Shown in pieces: positions 44,395-54,118 of a stretch of 64,000 bases of DNA. The notes under the pieces are model-generated. The model was not told the origin of the DNA. It did not search any database and was given only the letters and a program-made list of their open reading frames with translations. A program made the translations under genes and the position numbers. Within the stretch, counting starts at the first letter, position 1, and every line of letters starts with the position of its first letter. Source of the stretch: Haloarcula sp. H-GB4 (GTDB taxonomy: Archaea > Halobacteriota > Halobacteria > Halobacteriales > Haloarculaceae); assembly GCF_030848575.1 (NCBI RefSeq), contig NZ_JAVDDX010000002.1, positions 310,001 to 374,000 of the forward strand. Reading direction: 5' to 3'.

Positions 44395-45912
44395 ATGACT
44401 GCGCAAGCGTCCGAAGCCCGCGAACTCGCGGCCGTCATCGGGCTGGAGGTCCACGTCCAGCTTGAGACGGAGACGAAGATCTTCTGTGGTTGTTCGACCG
44501 ACGTGGCCGATGCCGAACCCAACACCCACACCTGCCCGGTGTGTCTGGGCCTTCCCGGCGCGCTCCCGGTGGTCAACGAGGGTGCGGTCGAGGCCGCCGT
44601 GAAGGTCGGCAAGGCTATCGATGCCGACATCCCGGAAGAAACCACCTTCCACCGGAAGAACTACTACTACCCTGACCTCCCAAAGAACTTTCAGATAACG
44701 CAGTACGATTCTCCGATCTGTCAGGACGGAGAACTCGAATTCTCCGTCGAGAGCGAGCGCCGCAGCGTCGACATCCGCCGGGCACACCTTGAAGAGGACC
44801 CCGGCTCGATCAAGCACGTCCGTGAGGGGTCGGGCCCACTGGAGTCACGGACCTGTTCCATCGAGCGCGCGGATTACACTCTCATCGACTACAACCGCGC
44901 CGGAACGCCACTAATGGAGATCGTCACGGAACCGGACTTCCGCGCGCCGGGTGAGGTCCGGTCGTTCCTCGAAAAACTCGAAGAAGTGCTTGAGTATCTG
45001 GGCGTGTTCGACGCAACGCGGGACGGCAGTCTCCGCATCGACGCGAACCTCTCAATGGTCGACGCCAGCGAAGTTGGTGAGGACGGCGATATCGACAAGT
45101 CCGTTCTCGAAGACGCCAACCGCACCGAGGTCAAGAACATCTCAAGCCACAAGGGCGCGGAACAGGCGCTCTCCTTCGAAGCCTCCCGCCAGCGGAAGCT
45201 CATCCAGTCGGGGCGCGCCGTCGAGCAGGAGACCCGCCACTTCAACGAAACGCACGGCAACACGGTGTCGATGCGTTCGAAGGAAGAGGAAAAGGACTAC
45301 CGCTACTTCCGGGAGGCCGACCTGCCGCCGCTTCGAGTTAGCCACTGGAAGGATGAGGTCCCGATACCGGAACTCCCAGACGCCCGCCGCGAGCGGTTCG
45401 TTGAGGAGTACGGGCTCAGTGAGGAGGCCGCCTCGAAGCTCACGAGCACGAAGCAGGTCGCGGACTTCTTCGAGGACGTGACCGAGCGCTTCGACGCCGA
45501 CCTAGCCGCGACGTGGGTCGCGGACAACCTGCTTGGCGAACTGAACTACCGCGACATGGCCATCACCGACATCGACGATCGCTTCGACGAGGTGACCCGA
45601 CTTGTGGCACTCGTCGCCGAGGACGAAATCACGGCGAAAAACGCCCGTGAGACCGTGCTTCGGGAGATGCTCGATACGGGAGATGACCCCGACGCTGTCG
45701 TCGCCCGCGAGGGACTGGGCAAAACCTCCGGCGACGAGGTCCAGCAGGCTGTCGTGGAAGCTATCGACGAGAACCCCGATGCTGTCGAGGACTACCACAG
45801 CGGCGAGGACGGCGCAATCAACTTCCTCGTGGGGCAGGTCATGCAAAAGACCGGTGGGAGCGCTGACCCCGGCGACGTGAATGGCTTGCTGCGCGAAGAA
45901 CTCGAGAGCTAA
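44395..45912 (+). CDS. gatB: Asp-tRNA(Asn)/Glu-tRNA(Gln) amidotransferase subunit B
   Basis: A 505-residue tRNA-binding and kinase subunit of GatCAB, which converts mischarged Asp-tRNA(Asn) to Asn-tRNA. LEVHVQLETETKIFCGCSTD, the paired cysteines CGC...CPVC for zinc, HLEEDPGS and DYNRAGTPLMEIV are diagnostic; the C-terminal YqeY-like tail ends FLVGQVMQKTGGSADPGDVN. A TATA 27 bp upstream supports the ATG at 44395. GatA and GatC are not in the window. Confidence 0.96.
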   Translation: MTAQASEARELAAVIGLEVHVQLETETKIFCGCSTDVADAEPNTHTCPVCLGLPGALPVVNEGAVEAAVKVGKAIDADIPEETTFHRKNYYYPDLPKNFQITQYDSPICQDGELEFSVESERRSVDIRRAHLEEDPGSIKHVREGSGPLESRTCSIERADYTLIDYNRAGTPLMEIVTEPDFRAPGEVRSFLEKLEEVLEYLGVFDATRDGSLRIDANLSMVDASEVGEDGDIDKSVLEDANRTEVKNISSHKGAEQALSFEASRQRKLIQSGRAVEQETRHFNETHGNTVSMRSKEEEKDYRYFREADLPPLRVSHWKDEVPIPELPDARRERFVEEYGLSEEAASKLTSTKQVADFFEDVTERFDADLAATWVADNLLGELNYRDMAITDIDDRFDEVTRLVALVAEDEITAKNARETVLREMLDTGDDPDAVVAREGLGKTSGDEVQQAVVEAIDENPDAVEDYHSGEDGAINFLVGQVMQKTGGSADPGDVNGLLREELES

Positions 45913-45962
45913 AAGAGCGTCCTACGCAGCCTAAACGGTGCAGAGACGGCCTGATATTGCAA

Positions 45963-46298
45963 TTACAGCTGCGGCCAGTCATCTGGCAGTTCACCAGCGT
46001 GGTTCTCAAGCAGCTCAAGCATCGGTTCGATTTCGTCGAATCGCCGGCCCCGTGATACCTCATCGGCCGCCCGATCCCAGTTGATGTACGCTAAACTGGC
46101 CAGACGGGGTAAGTCATCGTGGCGGAGTTCAGTTTCAGTACTCTGCGCCCCGACACTTCTTGGCAGAAAGTCGACAATCGGCCGCGGACTATCCTGTTTC
46201 AGCATGAACAGAATCATTCGACGACGGCGGGTAAACAACGCCTCAAACACCCGGTCCATCCCTGTGTCCCATATCACGTCCGGGATAGAAGTTTCCAT
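45963..46298 (-). CDS. DUF7344-like winged-helix regulator
   Basis: A 111-residue protein with a winged-helix look: DRVFEALFTRRRRMILFMLK is the typical opening of haloarchaeal DUF7344 regulators; TELRHDDLPRLASLAYINWD would be the recognition helix and wing, followed by a C-terminal acidic helix. TATA at about 46321-46333 (CATTTATTATC on the minus strand) fits the ATG at 46298. Target unknown. Confidence 0.72.
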   Translation of the reverse strand: METSIPDVIWDTGMDRVFEALFTRRRRMILFMLKQDSPRPIVDFLPRSVGAQSTETELRHDDLPRLASLAYINWDRAADEVSRGRRFDEIEPMLELLENHAGELPDDWPQL

Positions 46299-46429
46299 CC
46301 AGTAACAAGAGACACACTACTGATAATAAATGTCACGATACCGCCGTTCCTTTGCCGAGTCGGTCCTGAATTCTACAGGCGTGGGTACCCTACGAGGCTA
46401 TCCTCATATTTGCTACGCTGAGCCGCGTG

Positions 46430-46975
46430 CTACGATTCGCTTGATGCGTTCGGCTCGCCATTCTCACGTCGCTCGCCCGGGATAATCGCAGGGTCTTTCC
46501 ACAGCAGCGTGACGAAGATCGCAGCGGCGAGCGCTTCGAGGGTTTTGATCGCGGATTCAGTCGGTTCCGTGTTGAAATGGTCCAGTATCAGCAGCGCGGT
46601 GCCCCCGCCGTGGTGGCCGCCGCTACCGGACGACGGCGCAGAGAACCCATCAACGAGGAAGGCACCGTGGCCGGTGGCGTGCCAGAACACCCACCCGGCG
46701 ATGGATGCGACCATGAGGACCGTCCCGGCAATGTAGGCGTTCCGCAGGCCGATGACGCCTCTGGTAATGAGATATGGGCCGGCGAGCACCACTGCGGCGA
46801 AGCCGACGAACAGGAACGGGCGAGGGTCCGGCGGGAGCCCCCGGCCGAACAGTCCCTCAATCGCCTGCGCGTAGATGATGCTTCGCGGGAGTCCCCACCA
46901 GAGGTGAAACGCCGCCGTCGCGAAAGCGAGTGCGGCGGCGGTTCCGCGGAGGAGTTTGGTCGTCCGGCGATCCAT
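46430..46975 (-). CDS. Hypothetical membrane protein
   Basis: A 181-residue protein with about four hydrophobic segments (residues near 10-28, 55-73, 82-102 and 145-158) and a Gly/His-rich loop (SGSGGHHGGGTALLIL) that could bind metal (inference). The start MDRRTTKLLRGTAAALAFAT is chosen over a much longer frame that runs through non-coding-looking sequence. Function unknown. Confidence 0.7.
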   Translation of the reverse strand: MDRRTTKLLRGTAAALAFATAAFHLWWGLPRSIIYAQAIEGLFGRGLPPDPRPFLFVGFAAVVLAGPYLITRGVIGLRNAYIAGTVLMVASIAGWVFWHATGHGAFLVDGFSAPSSGSGGHHGGGTALLILDHFNTEPTESAIKTLEALAAAIFVTLLWKDPAIIPGERRENGEPNASSES

Positions 46976-47146
46976 ACCGTCAGTCGGGGTGGCAGTGGCA
47001 AGAGTGCGTCGAAGTGATGAGTGGCGCTGAGGCTGCCCAACTGCGTGGGACCGCTGCCGAAGTAGTACTGGGGCTACCTCCGCGCGAGCGCGAGCGGCCC
47101 CGCAAGCGCCCGCACACCCGCGCTGTCGCCTGATTTTCCCGAAAGC

Positions 47147-47205
47147 CTTTAGAATAACTGACTCCGTACCGACGGGTAATGACAGAGACTGGTGGTGTCC
47201 GATGA
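47147..47205 (+). promoter_or_regulatory. topA promoter and 8-codon leader ORF
   Basis: TATA-like CCTTTAGAAT (47147-47156) is about 28 bp before an ATG at 47179 that opens a short frame, MTETGGVR-stop (47179-47205). Its TGA overlaps the topA ATG at 47202 (ATGA). A leaderless transcript would thus begin at the leader ORF, and GGTGG within it could act as a Shine-Dalgarno for topA. Confidence 0.5.
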
Positions 47206-49685
47206 GGCTGATTATCACCGAGAAGGACAACGCCGCTCGCCGCATCGCGGAGATCCTCTCTGAAGGAGGGGCATCCGCGAATCGGCGCAACGGCGTCAAC
47301 GTCTATCGGTGGGGGAACACCCGCGTCGTTGGCCTCTCCGGGCACGTCGTTGGCGTCGACTTCCCCGAGGAGTACAACGACTGGCGCGACGTGGAACCGG
47401 TCGAACTCATCGATGCCGACGTGACAAAAGAGCCCACGCAAGAGAACATCGTCACCACGCTGAAGCAACTGGCACGCGAGGCTGACGAGGCGACCATCGC
47501 GACTGACTACGACCGCGAGGGGGAACTCATCGGGAAGGAGGCCTACGAGCTCATCCGCGAGGAGACCGACGTGCCCGTCGACCGCGTGCGCTTCTCCTCG
47601 ATCACCGAACGGGAGGTCCGGGACGCCTTCGCCAACCCCGACGACATCGACTTCGACCTGGCGGCCGCCGGCGAGGCCCGCCAGATTATCGACCTGGTGT
47701 GGGGCGCAGCACTTACTCGCTTCCTCTCGCTGTCGGCCCGGCAACTCGGCGACGACTTCATCTCCGTGGGCCGGGTCCAATCGCCGACGCTGAAACTCAT
47801 TGTCGACCGCGAGCGTGAGATTCAGGCCTTCGACCCCGAGGACTACTGGGAAATCTTCGCCGACCTCCAGAAGAACGGGTCGGGCTTCGAGGCCCAGTAC
47901 TTCTACGACGACGACGGAAAGGAGGCCGAGCGGGTCTGGATTGAGGACGACGCCGACGACGCCTACGCCGACCTGACGAGCGTCGACGCCGCGACGGTGA
48001 CGAGTGTCCGCCGCCGGACCCGCACCGACAGCCCGCCGACGCCATTCAACACTACCGCCTTCATCTCCGCCGCGAGTTCGCTGGGCTACTCCGCACAGCA
48101 GGCGATGTCCATCGCCGAAGAACTGTACACCACCGGTTACATCACCTACCCGCGAACAGACAACACGGTCTACCCGGACGACCTCGAAGAGGACGCGCTC
48201 CTTGATGAGTTCGTTGGGGCCGGACATTTCGGCGAGGACGCCGAGACCCTGCTGGAGCAGGACGACATCACCGCCACCGAGGGCGATGAGGAGACCACCG
48301 ACCACCCGCCCATTCACCCGACGGGCGAGATTCCGCCGAAGGCCGACCTGTCGGACGACGAGTGGGAGATCTACGAACTGGTTGTCCGGCGCTTCTTCGC
48401 GACAGTCGCCGAGGCCGCCACATGGGAGCACCTCCGCGTCGTCGCCGACGCTGGCGGCCGCTCGCTGAAGGCCAACGGCAAGCGCCTGGTCGAACCGGGC
48501 TACCACGAGGTGTACCCCTACTCCAGCGCCAGCGAGAACCACGTCCCCGATGTGGAGGAAGGCGAGGAACTGGCCATCTCCGAGGTGCGGATGGAGGCCA
48601 AGCAGACCCAGCCGCCCCGCCGCTACGGCCAGTCCCGGCTCATCCAGACGATGGAAGACAAAGGACTGGGGACGAAATCTACCCGCCACAATTCCATCGA
48701 GAAACTGTACGACCGCGGGTACATCGAGGGTGACCCACCCCGCCCGACAACGCTGGCGATGGCCGTCGTCGAAGCCGCCGAAGAGTTCGCTGACCACGTC
48801 GTCAGCGACGAGATGACCGCCCAGCTAGAGTCGGACATGACCGCCATCGCCAACGGCGAGGCAACGCTCGACGACGTGGCCGACGAGTCCCGCGAGATGC
48901 TCAAGCGGGTGTTCGATGAACTGCGCGACTCCCGCGAGGAGATCGGCGAGCACCTTCAGGAGTCGCTGAAAGCCGACAAGACGCTCGGTCTCTGTCCCAA
49001 GTGCGGCGAGGACATGCTGGTTCGGCGCTCGCGCCAGGGGTCGTACTTCGTCGGCTGTGACGGCTTCCCCGAGTGTCGCAACACACTCCCGCTACCGTCG
49101 ACGGGCGAACCGCAAGTGCTCGAAGAGCACTGCGAGGAGCACGATATGCACCACGTCAAGATGCTCGCTGGTCGGGACACGTTCGTCCACGGCTGTCCCC
49201 GCTGTGAGGCCGAGAAGGCCGATGAAAGCGAGGACGAGGTTATCGGGCCGTGTCCAGAGTGTGGCTCGGAGCACGGCGGCGACCTCGCAATCAAACACCT
49301 CCGCTCGGGCTCCCGCCTCGTCGGCTGTACGCGCTACCCCGACTGTGACTACTCGCTGCCATTGCCCCGCAACGGCGACATCTCCGTGACCGAGGCGTTC
49401 TGTGAGGAACACGACCTGCCGGAGCTGGTCATTGATGCCGACAGCGACGATCCGTGGGAACTGGGCTGTCCTATCTGCAACTACGAGGAATATCAGGCCC
49501 GGACCGCTATCGAAGATCTAGAAGACCTGAACGGCATCGGCTCGGCGACCGCCGAAAAGCTCGGTGATGCCGGCGTTGACTCGCTGGCGGCGTTACGGGA
49601 TGCCGACCCCGACATCGTCGCCACCGAGGTACAGGGTGTCAGCGCCACGCAGGTCCAGGAGTGGCAGGACGAACTGGAAGCATAG
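47202..49685 (+). CDS. topA: DNA topoisomerase I (type IA)
   Basis: An 827-residue enzyme relaxing negative supercoils. Toprim domain at the N-terminus (MRLIITEKDNAARRIAEIL; DYDREGELIGKE acidic motif); catalytic Y316 in YITYPRTD; two tetracysteine zinc ribbons in the C-terminal third (CPKCGEDM...CDGFPEC; CPECGSE...CTRYPDC); and a terminal helix-hairpin-helix (EDLNGIGSATAEKLGDAGVD). Full length and intact. The start codon overlaps a short leader ORF. Confidence 0.95.
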   Translation: MRLIITEKDNAARRIAEILSEGGASANRRNGVNVYRWGNTRVVGLSGHVVGVDFPEEYNDWRDVEPVELIDADVTKEPTQENIVTTLKQLAREADEATIATDYDREGELIGKEAYELIREETDVPVDRVRFSSITEREVRDAFANPDDIDFDLAAAGEARQIIDLVWGAALTRFLSLSARQLGDDFISVGRVQSPTLKLIVDREREIQAFDPEDYWEIFADLQKNGSGFEAQYFYDDDGKEAERVWIEDDADDAYADLTSVDAATVTSVRRRTRTDSPPTPFNTTAFISAASSLGYSAQQAMSIAEELYTTGYITYPRTDNTVYPDDLEEDALLDEFVGAGHFGEDAETLLEQDDITATEGDEETTDHPPIHPTGEIPPKADLSDDEWEIYELVVRRFFATVAEAATWEHLRVVADAGGRSLKANGKRLVEPGYHEVYPYSSASENHVPDVEEGEELAISEVRMEAKQTQPPRRYGQSRLIQTMEDKGLGTKSTRHNSIEKLYDRGYIEGDPPRPTTLAMAVVEAAEEFADHVVSDEMTAQLESDMTAIANGEATLDDVADESREMLKRVFDELRDSREEIGEHLQESLKADKTLGLCPKCGEDMLVRRSRQGSYFVGCDGFPECRNTLPLPSTGEPQVLEEHCEEHDMHHVKMLAGRDTFVHGCPRCEAEKADESEDEVIGPCPECGSEHGGDLAIKHLRSGSRLVGCTRYPDCDYSLPLPRNGDISVTEAFCEEHDLPELVIDADSDDPWELGCPICNYEEYQARTAIEDLEDLNGIGSATAEKLGDAGVDSLAALRDADPDIVATEVQGVSATQVQEWQDELEA

Positions 49686-49838
49686 GCAGACACTGGTTTC
49701 CGTGTATTTCGCGTTTATTACATATTGGTCGGCTAGCTCTGGCAATCAACGACGACCTATCCTAGCGGACCCGGTTGGCGTTTGGTGATCTCGGCACGCC
49801 TTATCTATACTGCTGTGACGAATGACAATACATCTATA

Positions 49839-49848
49839 CTTTTATCCC
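49839..49848 (+). promoter_or_regulatory. TATA box of the CapA-like gene
   Basis: CTTTTATCCC lies about 27 bp upstream of the ATG at 49871. The surrounding 185 bp since topA is more AT-rich than the rest of the region. Confidence 0.5.
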
Positions 49849-49870
49849 ATGACCAAAACTAGTCACCATA

Positions 49871-52033
49871 ATGACAAAGAAGTCACGCCGTCAGTTCATC
49901 CAGCTTGCGACAGCCGGAACAATGGGGGGAGTAGCTGGGTGTAGTAGCTTTTTGCCGGCAGACTCCAGCACAGACAGCACTCAAACAGACAGCACCCAAA
50001 CAGACCACTCCGGCAACGAAGGCGGGACGGTAGAAGGAACAGTAACTGATCTCACCGGAGACGCAATCGCAGACGCAAGCATAGCTGCAGTTGTTTCCGG
50101 AAACGGGGCCGTGGCAGAGGGAGCCACTGATGCGCAGGGCCAGTTCGGCATTCAGGAACTGAGTGGTCCGGCTTGGTTGCGCGTTACCGCGTCCGATTTC
50201 ATTCCGTACACAACCGCTATCAAACCCGGATCCAGTTATCAAGTAGCACTCACGCCACGTACTGGAGCCGCAGCGCTCAGTTTTGGTGGCGATGTGATGT
50301 TCGGTCGGCGGTTCTACGAGGATGACGACCCGCTTGAGCCACACTTCCAGATACCGGCGGGAGAGCACGAGGCAGCACATCGCTCGATTCTCCAGCATAT
50401 TTCGCCGCCGTTTCAGGATGCCGACATCACGTCAGTGAACCTCGAAACGCCGCTGACAACGACTTCGTGGCGCCATCCCTCGAAAGCATACACGTTCACG
50501 TCACACCCGGCCGCCGCTGAAGCGATGGAACAGGCTGGAATCAACTATGCTGCGCTCGCGAACAACCACGCGTTCGACGCATTGACGCCGGGGCTAGACG
50601 ACACAGTACAGGCGCTTGATGAGGCTGGCATCAGGAATTCAGGGGCAGGAGCGTCGAGTAAAGAGGCGTGGGACCCGACATACATCGAAACACAGGGGCT
50701 CACTGTTGGGCTCATTTCCTGTGCCACGATTACCGGTGACCAGTACGATATCGACTGGTCGGCTGACAACGGCTCGTCCAAGACGCACTCGGTAACAGGC
50801 GATGATATCCCTGACACGGCTGCTACTGGGTCGCTGACGTTTTCTGGCGATGTTGGGGTAGCGACCGCGACTGCGGCACAGATTACTGACAACGTCGCTG
50901 TAGCCAGTGCGAACGCTGATATTGTCGCTGTCCAGATTCACGGCGGAAACGAGTACCAGCGAACACCAACAGACGAGATTGAGCGAGTAACTGATGCAGC
51001 CATCGCCGCCGGTGCAGACATAGTGGTGAATCACCATCCACACGTCACCGGCGGTGTTGAACTCCGGGACGGCGCGCTCGTTGCATGGTCTCTCGGGAAT
51101 CTCGTGTTCGATCAAGAGTTCTGGGCAACGTTCCCCTCTAATATCCTGACTGTCCACGTCACCGACGAGGGGATCGCCAGAGCGTACGTCGACCCCGTCC
51201 TCATTGAGGCATACGTACCAAAAGGAGTCGTTGGCAAGCCCCGGCGATGGCAACTGCGACAGACCGCAACGCTGTCCTCCGACCAGTTTACACTCGATGA
51301 TGGGACGCTTGAGTACCGGGCTGACAGTAACTCAGCAGTACAAACAGAAACCCAGACGCTCGAAGGGAATGGAACGATATACACACGTAAATCCGGATGG
51401 GTGAGTCGGATTGTCGATGGGGTATCGTCTGTCGAACTCGGGCGTGATCTACTTCCAACTGGAACGTTTGACGATTCGGACGTAGACAGCAAGCAGCACG
51501 AAGGGGCTCTGTGGCGGTTCGGTCGTGGTCCAGACTCGAACGGTCCGGAGTTCGGCCACGATGGGAGCGGTGGCGTGCAGCTTTCCCGCACGGCGGAGTC
51601 TACACAGCGGTCGATTCTGACGACAGCCGAACGTGTGCCTCTCACGGGGCCAACAACACTACTGGGGCTGTACCAGCATGAGACAGACAGCCGACTCGAA
51701 CTGCTCGTCCGATGGTACGAGTCAGTCGGCGGTTCGGAAGTCGATTCGGTCTCGATTGACCTGCCACAGACAACAGGGTGGGAGCGGCTGGAGCAGGCAC
51801 TGGAGACGCCTGACGAAGCCGAGTATATCCGCTTCTACTTCCGCCTCTACCCCCCTGAAACGGGACCTGAACGTACCGCTCAGTTCGACGACATCCGGTT
51901 AATTGAATGGACTGCTGCTGAGACCGGCAGCAGAGCGCATGACCACCTCCGAGTAGAGGACACCGTAACCGTCGAATTCGCCACGGCGAGCCGGTCAGAC
52001 AGAGACATATTGTGGGACCCACTCCAGCAGTGA
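49871..52033 (+). CDS. Tat-exported CapA-domain lipoprotein
   Basis: A 720-residue surface protein. Signal MTKKSRRQFIQLATAG has a twin-arginine motif; lipobox VAGC has C24. A short carboxypeptidase-regulatory-like domain (about 50-125, GTVEGTVTDLTGDAIADASI) precedes a CapA/PgsA-type calcineurin-like domain (about 130-430): GGDVMFGR, NLETPLT, NNHAFD, HGGNEY, NHHPHV. The last 250 residues include a beta-sandwich, perhaps carbohydrate-binding (LLGLYQHETDSRLELLVRWY). CapA proteins act in polyglutamate or polysaccharide assembly; no capBC neighbours are seen. Codon use looks less GC-rich than its neighbours. Confidence 0.82.
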   Translation: MTKKSRRQFIQLATAGTMGGVAGCSSFLPADSSTDSTQTDSTQTDHSGNEGGTVEGTVTDLTGDAIADASIAAVVSGNGAVAEGATDAQGQFGIQELSGPAWLRVTASDFIPYTTAIKPGSSYQVALTPRTGAAALSFGGDVMFGRRFYEDDDPLEPHFQIPAGEHEAAHRSILQHISPPFQDADITSVNLETPLTTTSWRHPSKAYTFTSHPAAAEAMEQAGINYAALANNHAFDALTPGLDDTVQALDEAGIRNSGAGASSKEAWDPTYIETQGLTVGLISCATITGDQYDIDWSADNGSSKTHSVTGDDIPDTAATGSLTFSGDVGVATATAAQITDNVAVASANADIVAVQIHGGNEYQRTPTDEIERVTDAAIAAGADIVVNHHPHVTGGVELRDGALVAWSLGNLVFDQEFWATFPSNILTVHVTDEGIARAYVDPVLIEAYVPKGVVGKPRRWQLRQTATLSSDQFTLDDGTLEYRADSNSAVQTETQTLEGNGTIYTRKSGWVSRIVDGVSSVELGRDLLPTGTFDDSDVDSKQHEGALWRFGRGPDSNGPEFGHDGSGGVQLSRTAESTQRSILTTAERVPLTGPTTLLGLYQHETDSRLELLVRWYESVGGSEVDSVSIDLPQTTGWERLEQALETPDEAEYIRFYFRLYPPETGPERTAQFDDIRLIEWTAAETGSRAHDHLRVEDTVTVEFATASRSDRDILWDPLQQ

Positions 52034-52124
52034 CAGCTGGCTACGCGGCTGCCGACAGCACGGCTCACCGACACGTACCATGCTCTCGATTCAGACGAAC
52101 CGTGTCGGCTCCGTCGAACCGCAG

Positions 52125-52316
52125 TCAGTCGGAGATGAACGTCACGCCGTCACAGACCGGACATTCGACGGCGTCCGCGTTGTCGGCTGTGATTGTCTCG
52201 ACAGCACCGTAGACGACCGCATGCGTTACCGGCTCAGGTATCTGGCGCTCACAGAGCGGACACTCAACGACGCCTACTCGCAGTCGGTCTCGCTCAATGC
52301 TGTGGCCAGTGGTCAC
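52125..52316 (-). CDS. Small double zinc-knuckle protein, 63 aa
   Basis: A 63-residue protein with CPLC near residue 19 and CPVC near residue 52, a spaced pair typical of a single zinc ribbon. Its ATG overlaps the stop of the Rieske gene by 4 bp, so the two are coupled. Function unknown. Confidence 0.7.
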   Translation of the reverse strand: MTTGHSIERDRLRVGVVECPLCERQIPEPVTHAVVYGAVETITADNADAVECPVCDGVTFISD

Positions 52317-52714
52317 AGCTGGAGGTGGGACGTGGAACTCGGGCCGTCGTCGTCATCAATGCCGCCCTCGTGGGCGAAGGTATAGTCGTCGTCCGTGAGG
52401 AACACGTCGCCGTGGGTCTCCGAAATTTCGATGCTGGGGAGCGTTGTCCCTGCGGCGTCGCCGTTGTCACAGCCGCCATCACAAGCGTCGAACAGTGACC
52501 CGTGTCGGGGGCAGATAAGCTGGTCACCGCGCATCGGGACGCCCCGCCCGGTGTCGAACCGCTGTGCTTCGTGCGTACACCGGTTCACCCACGCCTCGAC
52601 GCCGTCTTTGCAGGGAACGAGAACGACTTCTTCAAGGTCCCCGTAGGGGTCTTCGGTGGTGAACAGCCACGACCCGTCCTCATGGACCGTCTCGACTGTC
52701 GTTAATCGCTGCAC
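52313..52714 (-). CDS. Rieske [2Fe-2S] ferredoxin-like protein
   Basis: A 133-residue soluble protein. Cluster ligands: C46-T-H48 and C68-P-R-H71, the standard Rieske CxH...CxxH pair. The tail is Cys/Asp-rich and acidic. It starts at a GTG (52714). Such small Rieske proteins donate electrons to oxygenases or reductases; none is adjacent. It is coupled to the downstream zinc-knuckle gene. Confidence 0.85.
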   Translation of the reverse strand: MQRLTTVETVHEDGSWLFTTEDPYGDLEEVVLVPCKDGVEAWVNRCTHEAQRFDTGRGVPMRGDQLICPRHGSLFDACDGGCDNGDAAGTTLPSIEISETHGDVFLTDDDYTFAHEGGIDDDDGPSSTSHLQL

Positions 52715-52733
52715 GACTGGCGCGTTAGGTTGC

Positions 52734-52747
52734 CGCTGATATCAGCG
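52734..52747 (-). promoter_or_regulatory. Perfect 14-bp palindrome upstream of Rieske gene
   Basis: CGCTGATATCAGCG is a perfect palindrome 20-33 bp upstream of the GTG start, i.e. at the position expected for the core promoter. Candidate operator. Confidence 0.45.
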
Positions 52748-52773
52748 TTACCGTCGCACGTATAGCTGTCCCA

Positions 52774-53250
52774 TCACTCGCCGGTCTCCGCGGCGATGAG
52801 ACGCACCAGCGCAGTGACAAACACCTCGAACAGTCGCCAGACCAGCACACAACTGACGACGAGCACGGCAAGGACGATGGCGACCAGCCAGAGGAGAAGG
52901 CCGTACTGCAACGCAGTGAGCAGTCCTGTCACCAGTCCGACGACGAACCCGCCGATGAAGAGGCCGCCGGAAGCCTGGAGACAGCGGCGTTGCCAGTGGT
53001 CAAACGCCAGCGCGTCCTCAGCACCCAACAGCGATGGTAAGGCGAGACCGAGCCCGGCACCGCCCAGCGCGAGGATGAAGAAGACGCTGCCGAACAGATA
53101 CGAAAGTCCACGGACGAAGCCGTTGTCGGATGCCGACGCTGGCGGCATCGTCGAAAACGAGTACAGCACTGCCACCGTCACGACAGCACCCGTGAGAACG
53201 AGCACACCCCGGATGGCAGTGACGACGTACCGGCGTTTGTCCGCTGTCAT
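52774..53250 (-). CDS. Hypothetical membrane protein, 158 aa
   Basis: A 158-residue protein with about four hydrophobic segments (residues near 12-33, 45-68, 90-117, 118-143). It starts MTADKRRYVVTAIRGVLVLT. TATA at 53274-53283 (GATTTATGAC on the minus strand) is 29 bp upstream. Seen in haloarchaea next to lipid genes, in my recollection; function unknown. Confidence 0.7.
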   Translation of the reverse strand: MTADKRRYVVTAIRGVLVLTGAVVTVAVLYSFSTMPPASASDNGFVRGLSYLFGSVFFILALGGAGLGLALPSLLGAEDALAFDHWQRRCLQASGGLFIGGFVVGLVTGLLTALQYGLLLWLVAIVLAVLVVSCVLVWRLFEVFVTALVRLIAAETGE

Positions 53251-53404
53251 CGTCTGACGATTGTAACATAGTCGTCATAAATCTTCGGAGACGTATATAT
53301 CCGGAGCCAACATCAGTCAGGCTGTCCGGGCAGGGCTGTCAGCGTGACCCACTGTGATGGGTGTATCCGAAGCGGTTATACGGCCACGCGCAAGTCTGGC
53401 AGGT

Positions 53405-54118
53405 ATGAGCGACTGGGCGGACTGGGACCACATCGTGAAGATAGACCCCGACAAGACGCTGGTCGATGGAGAGACGTTCGAAGACGTCGCGGCGACGGGG
53501 ACTGATGCCATCGAAGTCGGCGGGACTACCGGGATGACAGAGGAGAAAATGAAGCGGGTCGTCGACGCCTGCGGGAAACACGATATCCCTGTGTATATCG
53601 AGCCGTCTAACCCCGCATCTGTCGTCCACAGCGACCGTCACGACGGCTATCTCGTACCGGTCGTGATGAACGCCGGGGACGTGACTTGGATCACCGGCGC
53701 GCACAAGGAGTGGATACGCATTGACGACGAAATCGACTGGTCGCGGACTTTCACCGAGGCCTACATCGTCATGAACCCGGAAGCGTCGGTGGCATCCTAC
53801 ACGCAGGCCAACTGCGATCTCAACGCGGACGACGTGGCCGCCTACGCCGAAGCCGCAGAGCACTTGCTGGGACAGGAAATCGTCTACGTGGAGTACTCGG
53901 GGATGCTCGGCGACCCCGATATCGTCGCCGCCGCCGCGGACATCCTTGACGACGCGACGCTGTTCTATGGCGGTGGCATCCACGACTACGAGTCCGCCCG
54001 TACGATGGCACAGTACGCCGACACCATCGTCGTCGGCGACCTCGTCCACGACGAAGGCGTTGATGCAGTGCGAGAGACGGTGAAAGGCGCGAAGGACGCG
54101 ACGGCGACAGTCCGGTAG
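53405..54118 (+). CDS. Geranylgeranylglyceryl phosphate synthase
   Basis: A 237-residue PcrB-type TIM-barrel enzyme. It joins sn-glycerol-1-phosphate and geranylgeranyl diphosphate, the first ether bond of archaeal membrane lipids. Features: [41 protein letters not shown], and phosphate-binding [11 protein letters not shown] and VVGDLVH. The ATG at 53405 is favoured by TATA GGTTATACGG (53374-53383); an earlier ATG at 53354 lies upstream of that box. Confidence 0.93.
   Translation: MSDWADWDHIVKIDPDKTLVDGETFEDVAATGTDAIEVGGTTGMTEEKMKRVVDACGKHDIPVYIEPSNPASVVHSDRHDGYLVPVVMNAGDVTWITGAHKEWIRIDDEIDWSRTFTEAYIVMNPEASVASYTQANCDLNADDVAAYAEAAEHLLGQEIVYVEYSGMLGDPDIVAAAADILDDATLFYGGGIHDYESARTMAQYADTIVVGDLVHDEGVDAVRETVKGAKDATATVR

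Noticed and set aside
46980..48797. 605-codon antisense frame opposite topA
   Set aside because: Mirror of a complete topoisomerase gene; no recognisable domain.
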